Source: Viscum album
Lineage: Eukaryota > Streptophyta > Magnoliopsida > Santalales > Viscaceae
Assembly: GCA_963277665.1 (NCBI GenBank)
Contig: OY728131.1
Coordinates: 1,392,424,688 to 1,392,488,687 of the forward strand
DNA length: 64,000 nt
Direction: 5' to 3'
A program made the translations under genes and the position numbers. Positions 36,741-48,992 of this stretch are shown here, one piece after another (position 1 is the stretch's first letter; each line of letters opens with the position of its first letter). The notes beneath the pieces are model-generated. The model was not told the origin of the DNA and ran no database searches. It worked only from the letters and a program-made list of their open reading frames with translations.

Positions 36741-36879
36741 AGTGGCGGAGGAAAGAAACACTCCAGTAAACCCTCATCACATTATTCATCACTAAAACTG
36801 TAGGGAACCATCAAACTTTTCAAGTCAATTCCCTAATCAAAGAGTTTTCATAGGCAACCAAAAACCTCCAAGACAGCAA

Positions 36880-37400
36880 GGGTGTGATTTTTTCATCACT
36901 ACCATCCAGGTGAACACCAACAATGAGGTTGTGACAGGTATGCTATTTATTCATTAAAGAATATAAAATTTCTATTTTTATTATATTTCAACGTATTCCT
37001 TAATATCATGAAGGTTTAGTAGAACTATCCAAACACCAATATAAATCATGGAGGTAGAGATGTCGGTGAAAATGTAAAATGGGTAAATTATTACATCCCA
37101 TATATAAAACTATTCCTCTATCAACCTTTTTGGGATAACATCCTTTAGAACATTTCCATACTCCGTTTGGTGGAATTTTATGCAATTCTAGTAATTTATT
37201 ATATTTCCCTATATAGATCCAACATAAATTACCGATATAAGGAAATCACTCTCTGTATTGTGAATCAACCCCTGATTTTTTACAATTGTAAAGAGTATGA
37301 ATATTCTTTATCACCACTATCTCAATCATAGATATTATTTCCATATAAGCAAGAATATCTAGCTCAAATGATTGAGTATAAGGAATGAATCATCCTTGAA
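36880..37400 (+). pseudogene. Gypsy protease region (decayed)
   Basis: The reading near 36895-36960 (IQVNTNNEVVTGMLFIH) matches the segment that precedes the gypsy aspartic protease ('VVTGT...I.G'), but the catalytic D-S-G is not visible because of stops. The 37000-37400 part holds short pieces of the linker to reverse transcriptase. Identity rests on order between gag and reverse transcriptase. Confidence 0.5.
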
Positions 37401-37412
37401 GATATTATCATT

Positions 37413-38160
37413 GTGAAGGAATACACTAATTTGTCTCCTAAGGAATTTTATGGTAATCCTCATGACCGAGAGGTGAGATTTTCAATCAAGATTATTCTTG
37501 GGGAGTTTCTAATATCCAAATCTCCATATATAATAGTTGTTTTGGAACTTGAGGATCTAAGGAAACAAATATATGATAATCTAGATAAAGGTTTCATATG
37601 CCCAAGTGTTTCACCTTGGGGTGAACCAATCCAATTTGTTAAGAAGAAGGATGGGTCAATGAACCTTTGCATTGATTATTGTGAGCTCAATAAGATCATG
37701 ATAAAGAACAAGTATCATTTTCCATGGATTAATGACTTGTTCGATAAGCTACATGGAGCACAAAACTTTTCCAAGGGGGAACAATGATTGGGATATTACC
37801 AAGTTATGGTGTAGAAGGAGGATATCCCCATGATTGCTTTTCGTACATGGTATAGGCACTATGAATTCGTATTAATTCTTTTTGGACTCACAAATTATCT
37901 AATAATCTTCATAAAATTGATGAATATAGTGTTTATAAATTACCTCAACAAAATTGTGGTAGTCTTTATAGATGATATTCTAATATACTCCAAAATAAAT
38001 AAGGAGCATGAGGACCATTTTAGTACTATGATAAAGACATTGTGAAAGGAAAATTTTAATGCCAAGTATAGAAAATGTGATTATGGTTGAAGGAAGTCTC
38101 TTTATTTCGACATATCATCAAAATTAATGGGATATCTATTGAACCTTAAAAGATAGAGGC
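37413..38160 (+). pseudogene. pol: Gypsy reverse transcriptase pseudogene
   Basis: Reverse transcriptase copies the element RNA into DNA. 37413-37787 shows the early blocks: DREVRFSI, the segment [19 protein letters not shown], then [19 protein letters not shown] and [16 protein letters not shown]. After a broken stretch, 37830-38045 gives IAFRTWYRHYEFVLI, FGLTNYL and the catalytic block VVVFIDDILIYSK, where F-I-D-D stands for the usual Y/F-x-D-D. Stops and at least one frame change separate the pieces. The succession is that of plant Ty3/gypsy pol. It is co-linear with gag upstream and RNase H downstream. Confidence 0.88.
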
Positions 38161-38449
38161 AATTGAAGGATGGTTGAGGCCAAAATTAGTTATAGATATC
38201 CATATTTTCCTTGTATTAGTTTGGTTTTATCATCGATTTGGGAGAAATTTATCACGATTGTCTTATCCTCTAACCAATATAAATCAGAAGGGAGTCATGT
38301 TTTCTATAAATAATGAATGTGAATAGAGCTTCAAGTAGTTGAAAAAGAGGCTTATCACTGCACTTTTTCTCACACTACCCACAAGTGTAGATCTTTTCAT
38401 GGTATTCAGTGATCCTTCGAAGAAGGGATTGGGATATATGTTGATGCAA
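38161..38449 (+). pseudogene. pol: Gypsy RNase H region, broken by the CACTA insertion
   Basis: After the thumb region, the reading at about 38360-38449 includes VFSDPSKKGLGYMLMQH. This corresponds to the start of gypsy RNase H ('.YSDAS..GLG.VLMQ'), with its first catalytic Asp. It stops exactly where the CACTA terminus begins at 38450. The rest of RNase H, the integrase and the 3' LTR are not found after the CACTA element. Confidence 0.75.
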
Positions 38450-38915
38450 CACTGCTAGGAACTTTAATTATACTAATAGTTTCAAACCATTTGTAAAGTC
38501 CTAAAAAAATTGGTATAAACTATTCCAGCGTTTTCTCAAACCGTTGGCTAGTTTGCCATGGGGATAGACATATACCAACAGTTATAGTATAACCATTAGT
38601 ATATAGATCTGGAATGCACCTTATACCAACTGTTCCAGCTAACCATTGGTATTTCTTTATACCAATGGTTGAATCCCATTGCAAATTAAGACATTTTAGA
38701 TATATTCCTATAGTTTCAAAACCGTGGGAAAAAACCTTTACCAATGGTTTACATAAAATATTTGGTAAAGACTGATTACAAGTTCTAAACCAATGGTTTA
38801 AAAACCATTGGTATAACTATATGCCAACAGTTTTATGTAAACAGTTGGTATAAAGTTACTGATCACACATATACCAATGGTTGTATACTGTTGGTATAGC
38901 CTTACTGTAATTGCA
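38450..38915. repeat. Left subterminal repeats of the CACTA element
   Basis: About a dozen copies of TATACCAATGGTT and variants (TATACCAACAGTT, TATACCAACTGTT) occur in both orientations. Several are paired as hairpins, for example AACCAATGGTTTAAAAACCA continuing TTGGTATA (38788-38816) and CCAACAG...AGTTGG (38824-38849). Such repeats are the binding sites of the TnpA-type protein in En/Spm elements. Confidence 0.8.
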
Positions 38916-38989
38916 GTAGCAGGCCGTCATGCCTCCCCCTCTGCAATCCTCTATGCACCAGGGAATTTAGAAACCAATTACCCTATGAA

Positions 38990-39180
38990 ATACAGAATTC
39001 ATAATTGAATTCTCAATTGAATACATACATAATCATATATGTACTGAATTCAGAATTATGAATGAATAACACATACAAAATATACAAAATGAATTATGAA
39101 TTACATACATAATTCAGAATTATGTACAGTGTATTCAATTCAGAATTCCTTACAAACATAATTTAATTATGTATAAAACA
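38990..39180. repeat. Short GAATTC/CAGAATTATG repeats
   Basis: Variants of ATTCAGAATTATGAATGAAT and TACATACATAATTCAG recur in both orientations between the subterminal repeats and the G-rich array. GAATTC itself occurs several times. Nothing is coded here. Confidence 0.55.
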
Positions 39181-39215
39181 TATAGATTACGGCATACAAA
39201 ATTGAATTCATAATA

Positions 39216-40600
39216 TGGGGGTGTCCAAGGGGGTGGTGTCTATTCAGGGGGTCGGGGCTCTCCAAGGGGTGTGGGTGTCCAGGGGTGGGGTGGGGTTGTC
39301 CAAGGGGGTGGGGGTGTCCAGGGGGTGGGGGTTTTCCAAGGGGGTGGGGGTGTCCAGGGGGTGGGGTGGTGTCCAGGGGGGCTATCCAGGGGGTGGAGGC
39401 GGTCCAAGAGGGTGGGGTTGTCCAGGTGGTGGGGGTGTCTTGGGGGTTGGGTGGTGTGTTGTGGGGAGGATGTCCAAGGGGGTGGTGTGTGCAGGGGTGG
39501 GGGCTGTTTAGGGGGTGGGGGCTATCCAAGGGGTGGGGGATGTCTAGGGGTGGGTGTATCTAGGGGTGGGGGCTTTCCAGAGGGTGGGGTCTTTCCAGGG
39601 GGTGGGGGTGTTCAGGGTTGGGGGTGTTCAGGGAGTGGGGTCTGTCCAGGGGGTTGGGGATTGTCCATGGGGGAAGGGGTGTCTAGGGTGTGCTGTTCAG
39701 GGAGGTTGTAGAAGGGGTGGGGGAGGAGGGATGTCTAGGGGTGGGGGTTGTTCAAGTGGGTGGGGGTGTCTAGGGGGTGGGGGTGTCCATGGGATGGGGG
39801 TGTCTAGGGGCGGTGGGTGTCTAGTGGGGTGGGGTGTCTAGGGGTAGGGGATATCAAAGGGGGTGGGGTGTCTAGGGGGTGGGGGTTGTCCTGTGGGGTG
39901 GGGGCTATCCAATGGGGTGGGGAGTTTAGGTGGTGGGGGTGTTTGGGTTATGGGGGTGTCCAGGGGGTGTCCAGGGGGTGTGAGGGATGTTCAAGGGGTG
40001 GGGGTGTCCAGGTGGGGTGGGCTGTCTAGGGGGTGGGGGTTTCTAGGGGTGGGGGCTGTCCAAGGGGGGGAGTTGTCCATGGGGGGTGGGGGTGTCCAGG
40101 GGTTGTGGGTTGTCCAAGGGAGTGGAGGTGGATATGGGGTGTCAAGGGGTCTGTGGGGGCTATCCAAGGGGCTAGAGATGGGGGTTTTCCAAGGTAGTGG
40201 AGGTGGCCAGGGGGTGTATAGGGGTCTGTGGGGGCTATCCAAGGGGATGGAGGTGGGGGTTGTCTAATGAGGGGTGTTTAGGGGGTGTCCACGGTGGTGG
40301 GGGTGTCCAAGGGGTGGGAATGTCTAGGGGTGGGGGTTATCCTGGGGGTGCGGGTGCCTTGGGGTGGGGGTGGGGGATTTCCATGGTGTGTCCAAGGGTT
40401 TGGGGTTGTCCAGGTGGGGTGGGGGATGTCTAGGGGGTTGTCCAGGGGGTGGGGGTCTAGGGGGTGTGGGGGGGGGGGGGGGTTTCCAAGGGGTGGGGTG
40501 TCCATGGAGGGGAAATCTAGGTTGTGGGGCTGTCCATGGGGGTGGGGGTGTCTAGGGGGTTGGAGCTTTCCAAGGGGGTGGGGGTGTCTACGGGAGGGGT
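39216..40600 (+). repeat. G-rich minisatellite array (GGGGGTGTCCA type), large
   Basis: About 1.4 kb of irregular units around GGGGGTGGGGGTGTCCAAGG, 14-40 bp long. The alternative GGGGGTGTCTAGG is common, a C-to-T change in the same unit. One run of 15 G lies at 40468-40482. The + strand has almost no C outside TCC. Dense runs of four or more G predict G-quadruplex formation. The glycine-rich and proline-rich open frames in this stretch come from the repeat and are not genes. Confidence 0.9.
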
Positions 40601-40759
40601 GAATCATTCACACATATATTCAGTCAAAAAAAATCATCAAGTAATGTTTTATTATTTATAGATAAAGAAATAAAGATAATGTTACTTACCAAATCACATA
40701 TATATCTAGGCACAACAAATCATTAAAAATTAAATGTCAATAATATTAGTCTAAAATGT

Positions 40760-43150
40760 AACTGATCAATTTGTCTCTCATCACCATCACTATCATCACT
40801 GAAATCATCAGCCTCATCCTCATACTCATAGTCATCCCCATCATTTTCACCGCCCTCCTTAACACCCTCCTCCTCGGCCTCGTACTCTACCTCAGCCTCC
40901 TCCTCACCCTCCTCCTCACCCTATTTCTCCACCTCAGGCTCCTCCACGCCCTCCTCCTCTGCCTTGGCCTCCTCCTCACCCTCCTTTTCCGCCATGGACT
41001 CCTCCTCACCATCGTCATTTCCAAGAATTAAATCATCTCAACCACCACTATAACTTCCACCTGGTGCACTATATATAGAACACATCGACGACATATATTC
41101 ATCACAATCTATAATGGCCTCTGGTAGAAGTTTGGAACGTAAAACTTCCATCAGTTTCATAAATGCAATATTTTCCCCAAAATATTGTTTTGCCAACTTT
41201 GTGTTCCCTTTTTACAGCATGTTATACATGTGCCTTAACCTACTAGAACTATGTGGCACTACATCTCGTACTTGAGGAGGGCCAAAACCTTGTCAGTACT
41301 ATACTCTTCCCAGGTCGGTAGCATACTCTTCTAGTGTGTTCATCTACCAACACCTGATGTAAGTGATCATTTGGCCCAAAATTGTCAGGTTCCTAGTCAT
41401 CACGGGCCTCTAAAGAAGTCTGTTACAAATATAAATAGATTATTAAGTTAAAAAATAGATATCAAAATTTGAAATCAACAAAGTGAAACTTACAATCTAA
41501 TGGTGAGTTGTTTTGTTAACCTCACTTCCATCTTTCTTCCTTCTACTCGATTAAAACAGTTTTTCTTGCGACACACATCCTTCAATATTTAATGTTTGCC
41601 TCTACAAAAACATTGAATATAGGAAACCATAATTAAAAATAGGTTACCAATAATTAATTTCCTACCTAAAATTATATTTCAACTTTAGAAATCAAATAAA
41701 TTATGGGGGAAACACTATAAAGTGAAATTCATGAAGAAAAATTATAAACAACTATCATACATGCTTCCTCTCATGATCTGACATCGTTGTATGTCCCAAT
41801 GTGTGGTGGTATTTTTTAGCATCAATGATTTTTTTTATTTACTCTTGATGATTACTAAATAAAATTCAATAATAAAAAATATTATTAGTGAAAAACATGA
41901 AAATTTTAATTTAAATACCTCAAATGTGATTAATACCTTAAACTGGATAGTCGTGCAATGAGTAATCATCTGCTGATAATGTTCTATTAGATAGTCATCC
42001 ATGATAATTACTGTCTGTAACTCTGATCCAACTCTAGCATGCCATCCAATATACATCTTGTGCTTATAGGATCTCTAAATCTAACCTAAATTCTTTAAAC
42101 GTGTTGGTTGTGCACCCTCGCCATTGGGAAAATTAAACCGAAGGTGACACCAAAATATTAAATCATATAAATAAAACATATTTTTTACCCATATCTCTGC
42201 ACAATCACTATCCTTGACTTCATTTTGAAACTATCTCCATGAGAGTGGGCTGACAGGAATGATGTCGGAGTATTCGGAATGCATCACCAAAAAACTCTAA
42301 CATTGCTACCCTATTTTTACAATCATTTTCCTATCTTCATTATAGTCCACCATCAACTCCACATGGTTATTCTACACCACACGCATGGATGTATTCCCCC
42401 ACTCCTGCATCTTATCAGTAGATATATCTATTATGAAAGAAAAACAAATATTTTATCAAAACATGTTATAATGAAAATAAATAATGGAATAAAATTTTGT
42501 TGGGTTCTATAAATATACATGCGGTAGTCTAATAAATGGGTTCCATTGGATCTGTAGAAACTGAAGGAACACCCTGTATAGGTGGAGTGGGTCCCAGTTT
42601 ATGCTATGCAGAGACAGACTATGGTAGATCAAGAGTCAAAGAATATGGAATATAGATGGTCAGAGAGAAGGAAGTATAAGTAAAAGAAGATGGCACAGAT
42701 GGTTGGCCGAATGCTGAATGGGGAGTGGGAATCATCATTGGATATGGTCAATATGGGTGAGGTTACTCAGATGTAAAGGCCGGTGAAAACATGGGAGGCC
42801 TAAATATCTTTTGTATCCCTAAAGACACATTGGGATCAGAATTTGGGATAGATGGTATGTTAGTGGGAGTGCTAGGGACAAATTAGGTACGCCGAACAGA
42901 TCGCCTAGCTCTCATACCACCCCACCTCGTACCACTGGTTTGAGTAATGGGACCACAACTAAGTTGATCATCAAATAATTATCACCTAAAAGGTGGATCC
43001 TATGAAAATGTTTAAAAAATTAATCACATGACATTATATAATATTTAAATATATATATTTGAAATAAAATTCTCATTACAGGCACTAGTGGTGGAACACC
43101 CATAATAGCCATGGATGATTGTTTTCCGTCATCTTTTTCTACCACCTCTC
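40760..43150 (-). pseudogene. Second CACTA gene (TnpA/Transposase_24-like?), decayed
   Basis: It lies downstream of TNP2 on the same strand, as the second gene does in En/Spm elements. The - strand reading of 42960-42540 is proline-rich with tyrosines. The region 41330-41050 yields FGPPQVRDVVPHSS and KGNTKLAKQYFGENIAFMK-like pieces. 41035-40760 encodes an acidic tail of repeated Glu and Asp (EEEGVEEPEVE, DDYEYEDEADD) with one stop. Frames change and stops are frequent. The family is inferred from position and composition only. Confidence 0.45.
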
Positions 43151-43959
43151 TTTAATTGGTGTCATTTATTATATTTGAAAATAAATATGGAAGTAATTAG
43201 AAAAGGATAACTAATGTGTAACCCAAAAAACAAAATATTTGAGATGGAATAGGTGGATTTATAGATAATTTAACTATCCATTATTTTAGGTGAGATTGAA
43301 GGGATTTCTAATGAATTCAATAAATCATATGAGATATAATAAAAAATTTATTTTTGAGTAGGGTGCTTATTTAATAAGTGCCACTAGTCTATTAAAATCA
43401 TGGAACATTTATTATGAGGCTTTATTTCACTCAACAACCAAGAGAGAGAGAATACTAAATTATGCCTCTAGAAAATTTAGCAAGGTATATATTATGAATG
43501 ATTAAACCTTTAAGATAGTTGGAAATGATTATATAAACATATGAACAAGGATAAGATATCCACCAATGTCATAATGGGTAAAGAACTTGTCTAAAATAAG
43601 GGAAAATTTAATTTCTTTAGCCCAGGTAGATGATGCAGGTTTCTATACATGTTTTTCAGAAGAAGAAAAACCATCATGTTCATTATTTGGTGAAATTTTA
43701 AAGGGAGGTCTTAGAGTTATACTAATTTTATACATGGTAAATAAATCAATGAATTTTTTTACCATGTTATAAATTTATGTTGTAATACAGTTCAATTCCA
43801 AATTAGAAAATGAAATTCTAATAAAATTGCAGCCAATAAAAATTGAAAATTCACATAATGGTAAAGTCGGATAAAACATATTTGTAATCAATATTAAATC
43901 AATTTGAATGGTACCAACCTTAACAACCCAAGTCTAGATAAAACAAAATAATTGAGAAC
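43151..43959. other. AT-rich spacer between the two CACTA genes
   Basis: Probable introns or untranslated sequence. The + strand frame at 43587-43772 is short, opposes the element's genes and matches nothing. Confidence 0.4.
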
Positions 43960-46900
43960 ATGGATGGATAATTCTATATATTTCCCACCACAACTTTAGG
44001 TTCACAGTCAACTTTGACAATTGAGCTATTAGAGTCATCAAAATTAATAAGTACATCGTTTCCAATGGAAGTATGTATGGTTTCAATTCCATAATCACCA
44101 TCATCAAAAATATATCATGGAATTACTTCAATAATGACACCAAATTCAGGTTGATGATGGTTTATGAAATAAAAAACTAGTATATCTATTGATTCCAATA
44201 CATATGGTTCATCGGTAGTAAGAGTGTGTGTCATATCAATTACTTGAAATCTAGAATCATAAAAATATGTGCCCGCCTCATCATAGAATCAAAACACTGG
44301 TATTTCATTATCATGGCTCGACTATGAGAGTAATAATCCAATATTATTATTTTTTCAACGACTCCATAATAACCATCATTTTTAAGTCGTGTTCTACTAT
44401 CTGATGCACTGTCATAACAATCTGTTGTGGCAGTAACCATAACATCATCATGTTGTGTTCTCATGTTCTTTGCTCGTTCAGTGATAATAAATTTGTACCC
44501 ATTGATAACAATAGATTTCTAGTCATGAACCACGGTATTAGAACCAAAATCAAAAGATATTATTTCCACAGAGATAGAGTAAACAAGAAAACTCAATACC
44601 TAAAATATAAATGAATATTAAACTTAATTAAATATTGATTTAATTATTTTAAACAGTAATATTCTTACTTTCAATTTTAACCATGCAGAGAAATCTTTGC
44701 TATGAAAAGTCTCCCTTCTTCTCAAATATAAAGAATGATTATTTCTATTTATCATTGATTTGTGTTCCTTATAGATAAAAACGGGAATAGTTTAATATAT
44801 ATATATATATGATATACATATTCTATTTACTACCCTGATGTAGTCATCAAACAAATCATAGTTGAACAAAACTACCTGATGTGCCATATCCCGCTCTTCA
44901 AGGGTTAATATCATCAATGTATATGACCTGAGAATTCCACCTATTTGAGGAAGTGATGAAAAACTGGGTTGAATTTTCTCATATTGTTCTTATTCATTTC
45001 TCATTGTTCTTTCTATTCTTGTAGTAAGATCATACAAATACATAGAGTAGAAATCCATACATTTTTAATCCATGTAACCATTCGTGATAGAAACTTCTGG
45101 GAGATTCCTCTTTTGGACATAAGACTTTAATGTATACATATTTCTTTCAGTTGGATACATCAAATAAAAATAAATGGGTCCTCTGAGAAATATTTTAGTT
45201 GGAATATGGGCATTCAGATGCAGTATGCATGTGAAAAATGATGGAGTAAATTTTTTCTCTAACTCAAACAAAATTAATTGGGAGTATGCCAACATTGTTT
45301 GCAAAAGAGACTTAGAAAACATATTATCACAAATATCTCTAAACAAATGGAACAACTGAATAACATCCACCCTTACATTATTGTACAAAATATGGCAGAT
45401 TACTATTTGAATCAGCTCATGCAGAAGGACGTGATAATCATGATTCTTCGAAGATTTTAGCTCCAACTCTCTTCTATTGACTCGTTTATATATTTTGGTT
45501 GAATAGAAATCAGAAAGTTCAATAGTCTCTAGTACTTAAAAATTTATTTTTTTCTTTAGGTGTCGTCACAAAAAAAAAGAACATGGAACTTTCCATTTAT
45601 TTCCACTAAAACGCATAGGATGCAATTCTGGTATGATGCCCCAATCCACCAAGTCATGCCAAGACCATAAATCATATTTTGTATTTCCCTTAACATTTAT
45701 AAAGTTTTAAAGAAATATTTCACATATATTCTTTTCAATGTTCATTACGTCTATGAAATGACATAGAAAATTGGTTGACCAAGAAGGAAAAACAAAGAAG
45801 GTGCACTTCTTCTTCCAATTGTAACTGGTTTTAGAGGAAAAATTATTTCTCTTTCCAGATTTCATCTGAACCTTCTTGAATGAAAAACATAAATATTTAT
45901 ATAAATTAAAAACATCATTTTCAGACATACACTAAGGTAGATTATCAGTATCCCTGGTACTTTCAAAATTTCCAAGATTATTTCTATATGGATGGTATAT
46001 TGGCAAGAATCATTGATGTCCAATAAAACTAAAACTACAGTGTTGTTTTAGTCTTTTGTATTGTGTATTCTTCATAAAAACATGACATTATATTTTTCCC
46101 TTCGTGCTCCATTTAGACATCATTGCATAAGTAGTAAAATCATTGATCATCCACATAAGAGAATCACGCATCTGAAATATGTCTTTCAAACATGCATTGT
46201 ATGTGCACACACCTACATCCCAAAGAAGTTTAAACTCTTTTATTAAAGGTTGAATGTATACATCTATATCATTGTCAGGATAAGAAGGGACATATATGAG
46301 TATAATCATGAAAGTTGAAGGTTTTTTATACACAAACATGGGAGAAGGTTATAAATGTGTACAAAAATGGCCATGTGCTATGTGAAGTAAGCATCTACCC
46401 AAATGTATTAAAACTGTCACTTGAAAGTCCCAGCATCACATTACACACATCAACTAAAAAATAAGGATATAGAGAATCAAATATATTACATGAATATCCA
46501 TCTTTAGGGTGAACTAACACATCATTATTCTTCTTTATCATAGTATCATTCTGTCGCATTTTTATTGATATTTCATCTAAAATAAAAAGATTCTGGAGTT
46601 TGGGGATCAATGGAAAGTTCCAAATTACTTTTTTTGGCACATAAGATGGTGTTAAATTGGCTTTTGTCTTCAAGTATGATGTTCCTCATTTTATAAAATC
46701 ATTTCATTTAGTAGTTTCCTCCTAAAATAAACTGTAGTATTTCAGGCAAGCATGACTTTTGTTTCTTTAAAATCTAAGTTCCTCAACTAACTTCCATGCC
46801 ATATAGTGGTTTGAGCTATTATCTGTATCATCTGGAAGTAATTACTTCAAGAATGTAAGAATGTAATAGATGTAAGTATTATAAATCCTATACATAGTTT

Positions 46901-47393
46901 TCCCATAAAACAAATTAGATTAAGAATTCCAACTTTTTCATTTTACCGCATTGTCGATATACTGGATTTGTGGCAGCATCAGACAATTTTTTCCCCTCAC
47001 AACATCATCATTTTCATTAGACACATCATGAGTGATCATATTGAAGTATTATTGGGTCGAAATAATTTCTTTTTCATGATGAATAATAAATATAACCCAA
47101 TCATATAACAAATTCTCCAATACAGTCCTCTCATTTGGATCATTAACAATTTGATATTTCATTTTCTCCCCATTACAGTACCACACATAGTAGTTTTCTT
47201 AAAAACCATAATTTTTTATCTGGTAGCTAACTTCTTCACAGCTCAACAAAGGTCTTAAAACAAAATTGTAACATGGTCAGTGTATGTGACCAATATCTAA
47301 AAGATTATGAAATGTAAAATCTAAAAATCTCTCCAAATTGTTTTGAAAATCTCTTGAGTTCTGATTGGTTTCAAACAACCAACGTCTATCCAT
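43960..47393 (-). pseudogene. TNP2-type CACTA transposase pseudogene
   Basis: This transposase is thought to cut the element at its ends. From the ATG at 47393 the - strand gives an N-terminal Transpos_assoc-like block: MDRRWLF, CEEVSYQIKNYGF, then ENYYVWYCNGEK. 46673-46395 contains the catalytic-region block FDSLYPYFLVDVCNVMLGLS and DSFNTFG ('NVRLGL..DGFNPFG' in relatives). 46339-46088 has LLWDVGVCTYNACLKD, FQMRDSLMWMINDF and SKWSTKGK. 45466-45065 is the DUF4218 block (KNHDYHVLLHELI, GPIYFYLMYPTERNMYTLK). The C-terminal block follows near 44950-44840 (DMAHQVVLFNYD). 44530-44240 is DUF4216-like (IVINGYKF, DGYYGVVEKIIILDYY). The order is complete, but stops and frame changes occur throughout, so it is non-functional. 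Confidence 0.88.
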
Positions 47394-48557
47394 TCTATAA
47401 AAAACATTTATGACTCACTTCATCAAAATCAATTCAATAATATTGAAGTTTCATCGAAAATATATTTCAGTATTCCAGAATTTTTCACTTTATATGAAAC
47501 CATAACTGACACACTACGCTATATGAGAATCATAATAAAAAAGACAAAAAAATATATATTTATAACAAGATACTATAAATTAATATAAATCCATGATATT
47601 GACTTCTATTATAAATACAATATCATGATAGTTGTGCATATTTTGAGAACATATATAATCTATGGGGGAATTTTTAGAGTCCTTTACATATAGTGTCAAA
47701 TATTGGGAGAGATTCCGAATCCATGAGCCTTTGAAAGAGAATAATCCCATTATTCTCAAGTATTCAATGAACTAAGTAATAACTTGATCACATGAGATCT
47801 GAAGAGTGTTTTGATACCAAAAAATATATTCAAGGAAGGTTTTGAATATCTTTGAAGAACTATACATGATTGTACAAGATCAGGTACACATGTGGAGGAG
47901 AATTATTTAGGAGTTGAGTAAATTATAGATCGAAGAAGTTTTATATTTTAGTAGATTATTAGAGTGATATTCATAATATCTATTCTGAATAAATGAGATT
48001 TATAATATGATAATTATTGTAAAAAAATTCCTTAGGGATTTAAACATCAGGGTCATACATGTGGATCATGATCCAAGAAAGATTAAGTAGAACTAAAAGG
48101 ATTTTGATGTCATAAGATGAAGGTTCCATGGGAAAAGAAGAATGATTCCATGTACATGTAGATTTCGAATGATGAGATTGGAATTTATTTTCCAAATGGG
48201 ATAATCTATCCCTATTTTAGATATCCATAAAGGAAGGGTTTCTAATTGATGTAGGGAACTATTCCTAGGTTGATACCTTGTTAGTAAATTAATTTGAAGA
48301 TATACTAATTTAGTTATGTGTGCCCAAATTGGAGGTTAAATGTGTTTTGGAATTGTTGTCATTTATTATATACAAGAGGACATCATGGACCTGTTAGAAC
48401 ATTGTTCAAGATATTAAAATGTGAATTATTTTCATCAAAGATTCAGAATGTCTAAATAGATTTTTTTTAAATAAGTTATTGATGCTATGAAATGGAAATA
48501 TTTAGAAAAGTTAAGAGATTTCAAAACACCCTATACCTAAAGTCTAAGTATTAATTT
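47394..48557. other. AT-rich CACTA interior 5' of the transposase
   Basis: This lies between the transposase start and the right G-rich array. It would hold the promoter and leader on the - strand. No clear motif was identified. Confidence 0.4.
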
Positions 48558-48992
48558 TGTGGGGGTGTCCAGGGGGTAGGGGGCCTATCCAGGGGGTGGG
48601 GTGTCCAGGGGTGGGGGTGTCTAGGGGTCGGGGTGTCCAGGGGTGGAGGGGGCTGTCCAGGGGTGTGGGGTATATCCAAGGGGGTGGGGGTGTCTATGGG
48701 TGGGGGTGTCTAGGGGTGGGGTGGTGCCCAGGGTGGGTTGTCTAGGGGGTGGGGGTCGTCCAAGGGAGTGGGGGTGTCCAAGGGTTGGGGGTGTCTAGGG
48801 GTGGGCTGGGTTCCAATAGGGGGGGTTGTCCAGAGGATGGGGGGTTTTCCAAGGGGATGGGGGTGTCCATGGGGTGCGGGTGTCCAGGGGTGGGGTGGGG
48901 GGGATTCCAAGAGAGTTGGGTGTCCAGGGTGAGTGGGGGGCTTTCCAGGGGGTAGGGTGTCTAGGGGGTGGGGGTGGGGGTGTTCAGGGGAG
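48558..48992 (+). repeat. G-rich minisatellite array, small
   Basis: About 435 bp of the same GGGGGTGTCCAGGGGTGGGG units as the left array. The G-rich strand is again the + strand, so the two arrays are direct, not inverted, copies. The frames at 48557-49003 are repeat artefacts. Confidence 0.9.

Noticed and set aside
39215..40607. Long glycine-rich and proline-rich open frames
   Set aside because: They are translations of the G-rich minisatellite in all frames, with no unique sequence, so they are not genes.
40771..41031. Leucine-rich membrane-like frame on the + strand
   Set aside because: It is the opposite strand of the acidic Glu/Asp-rich tail of the second CACTA gene.
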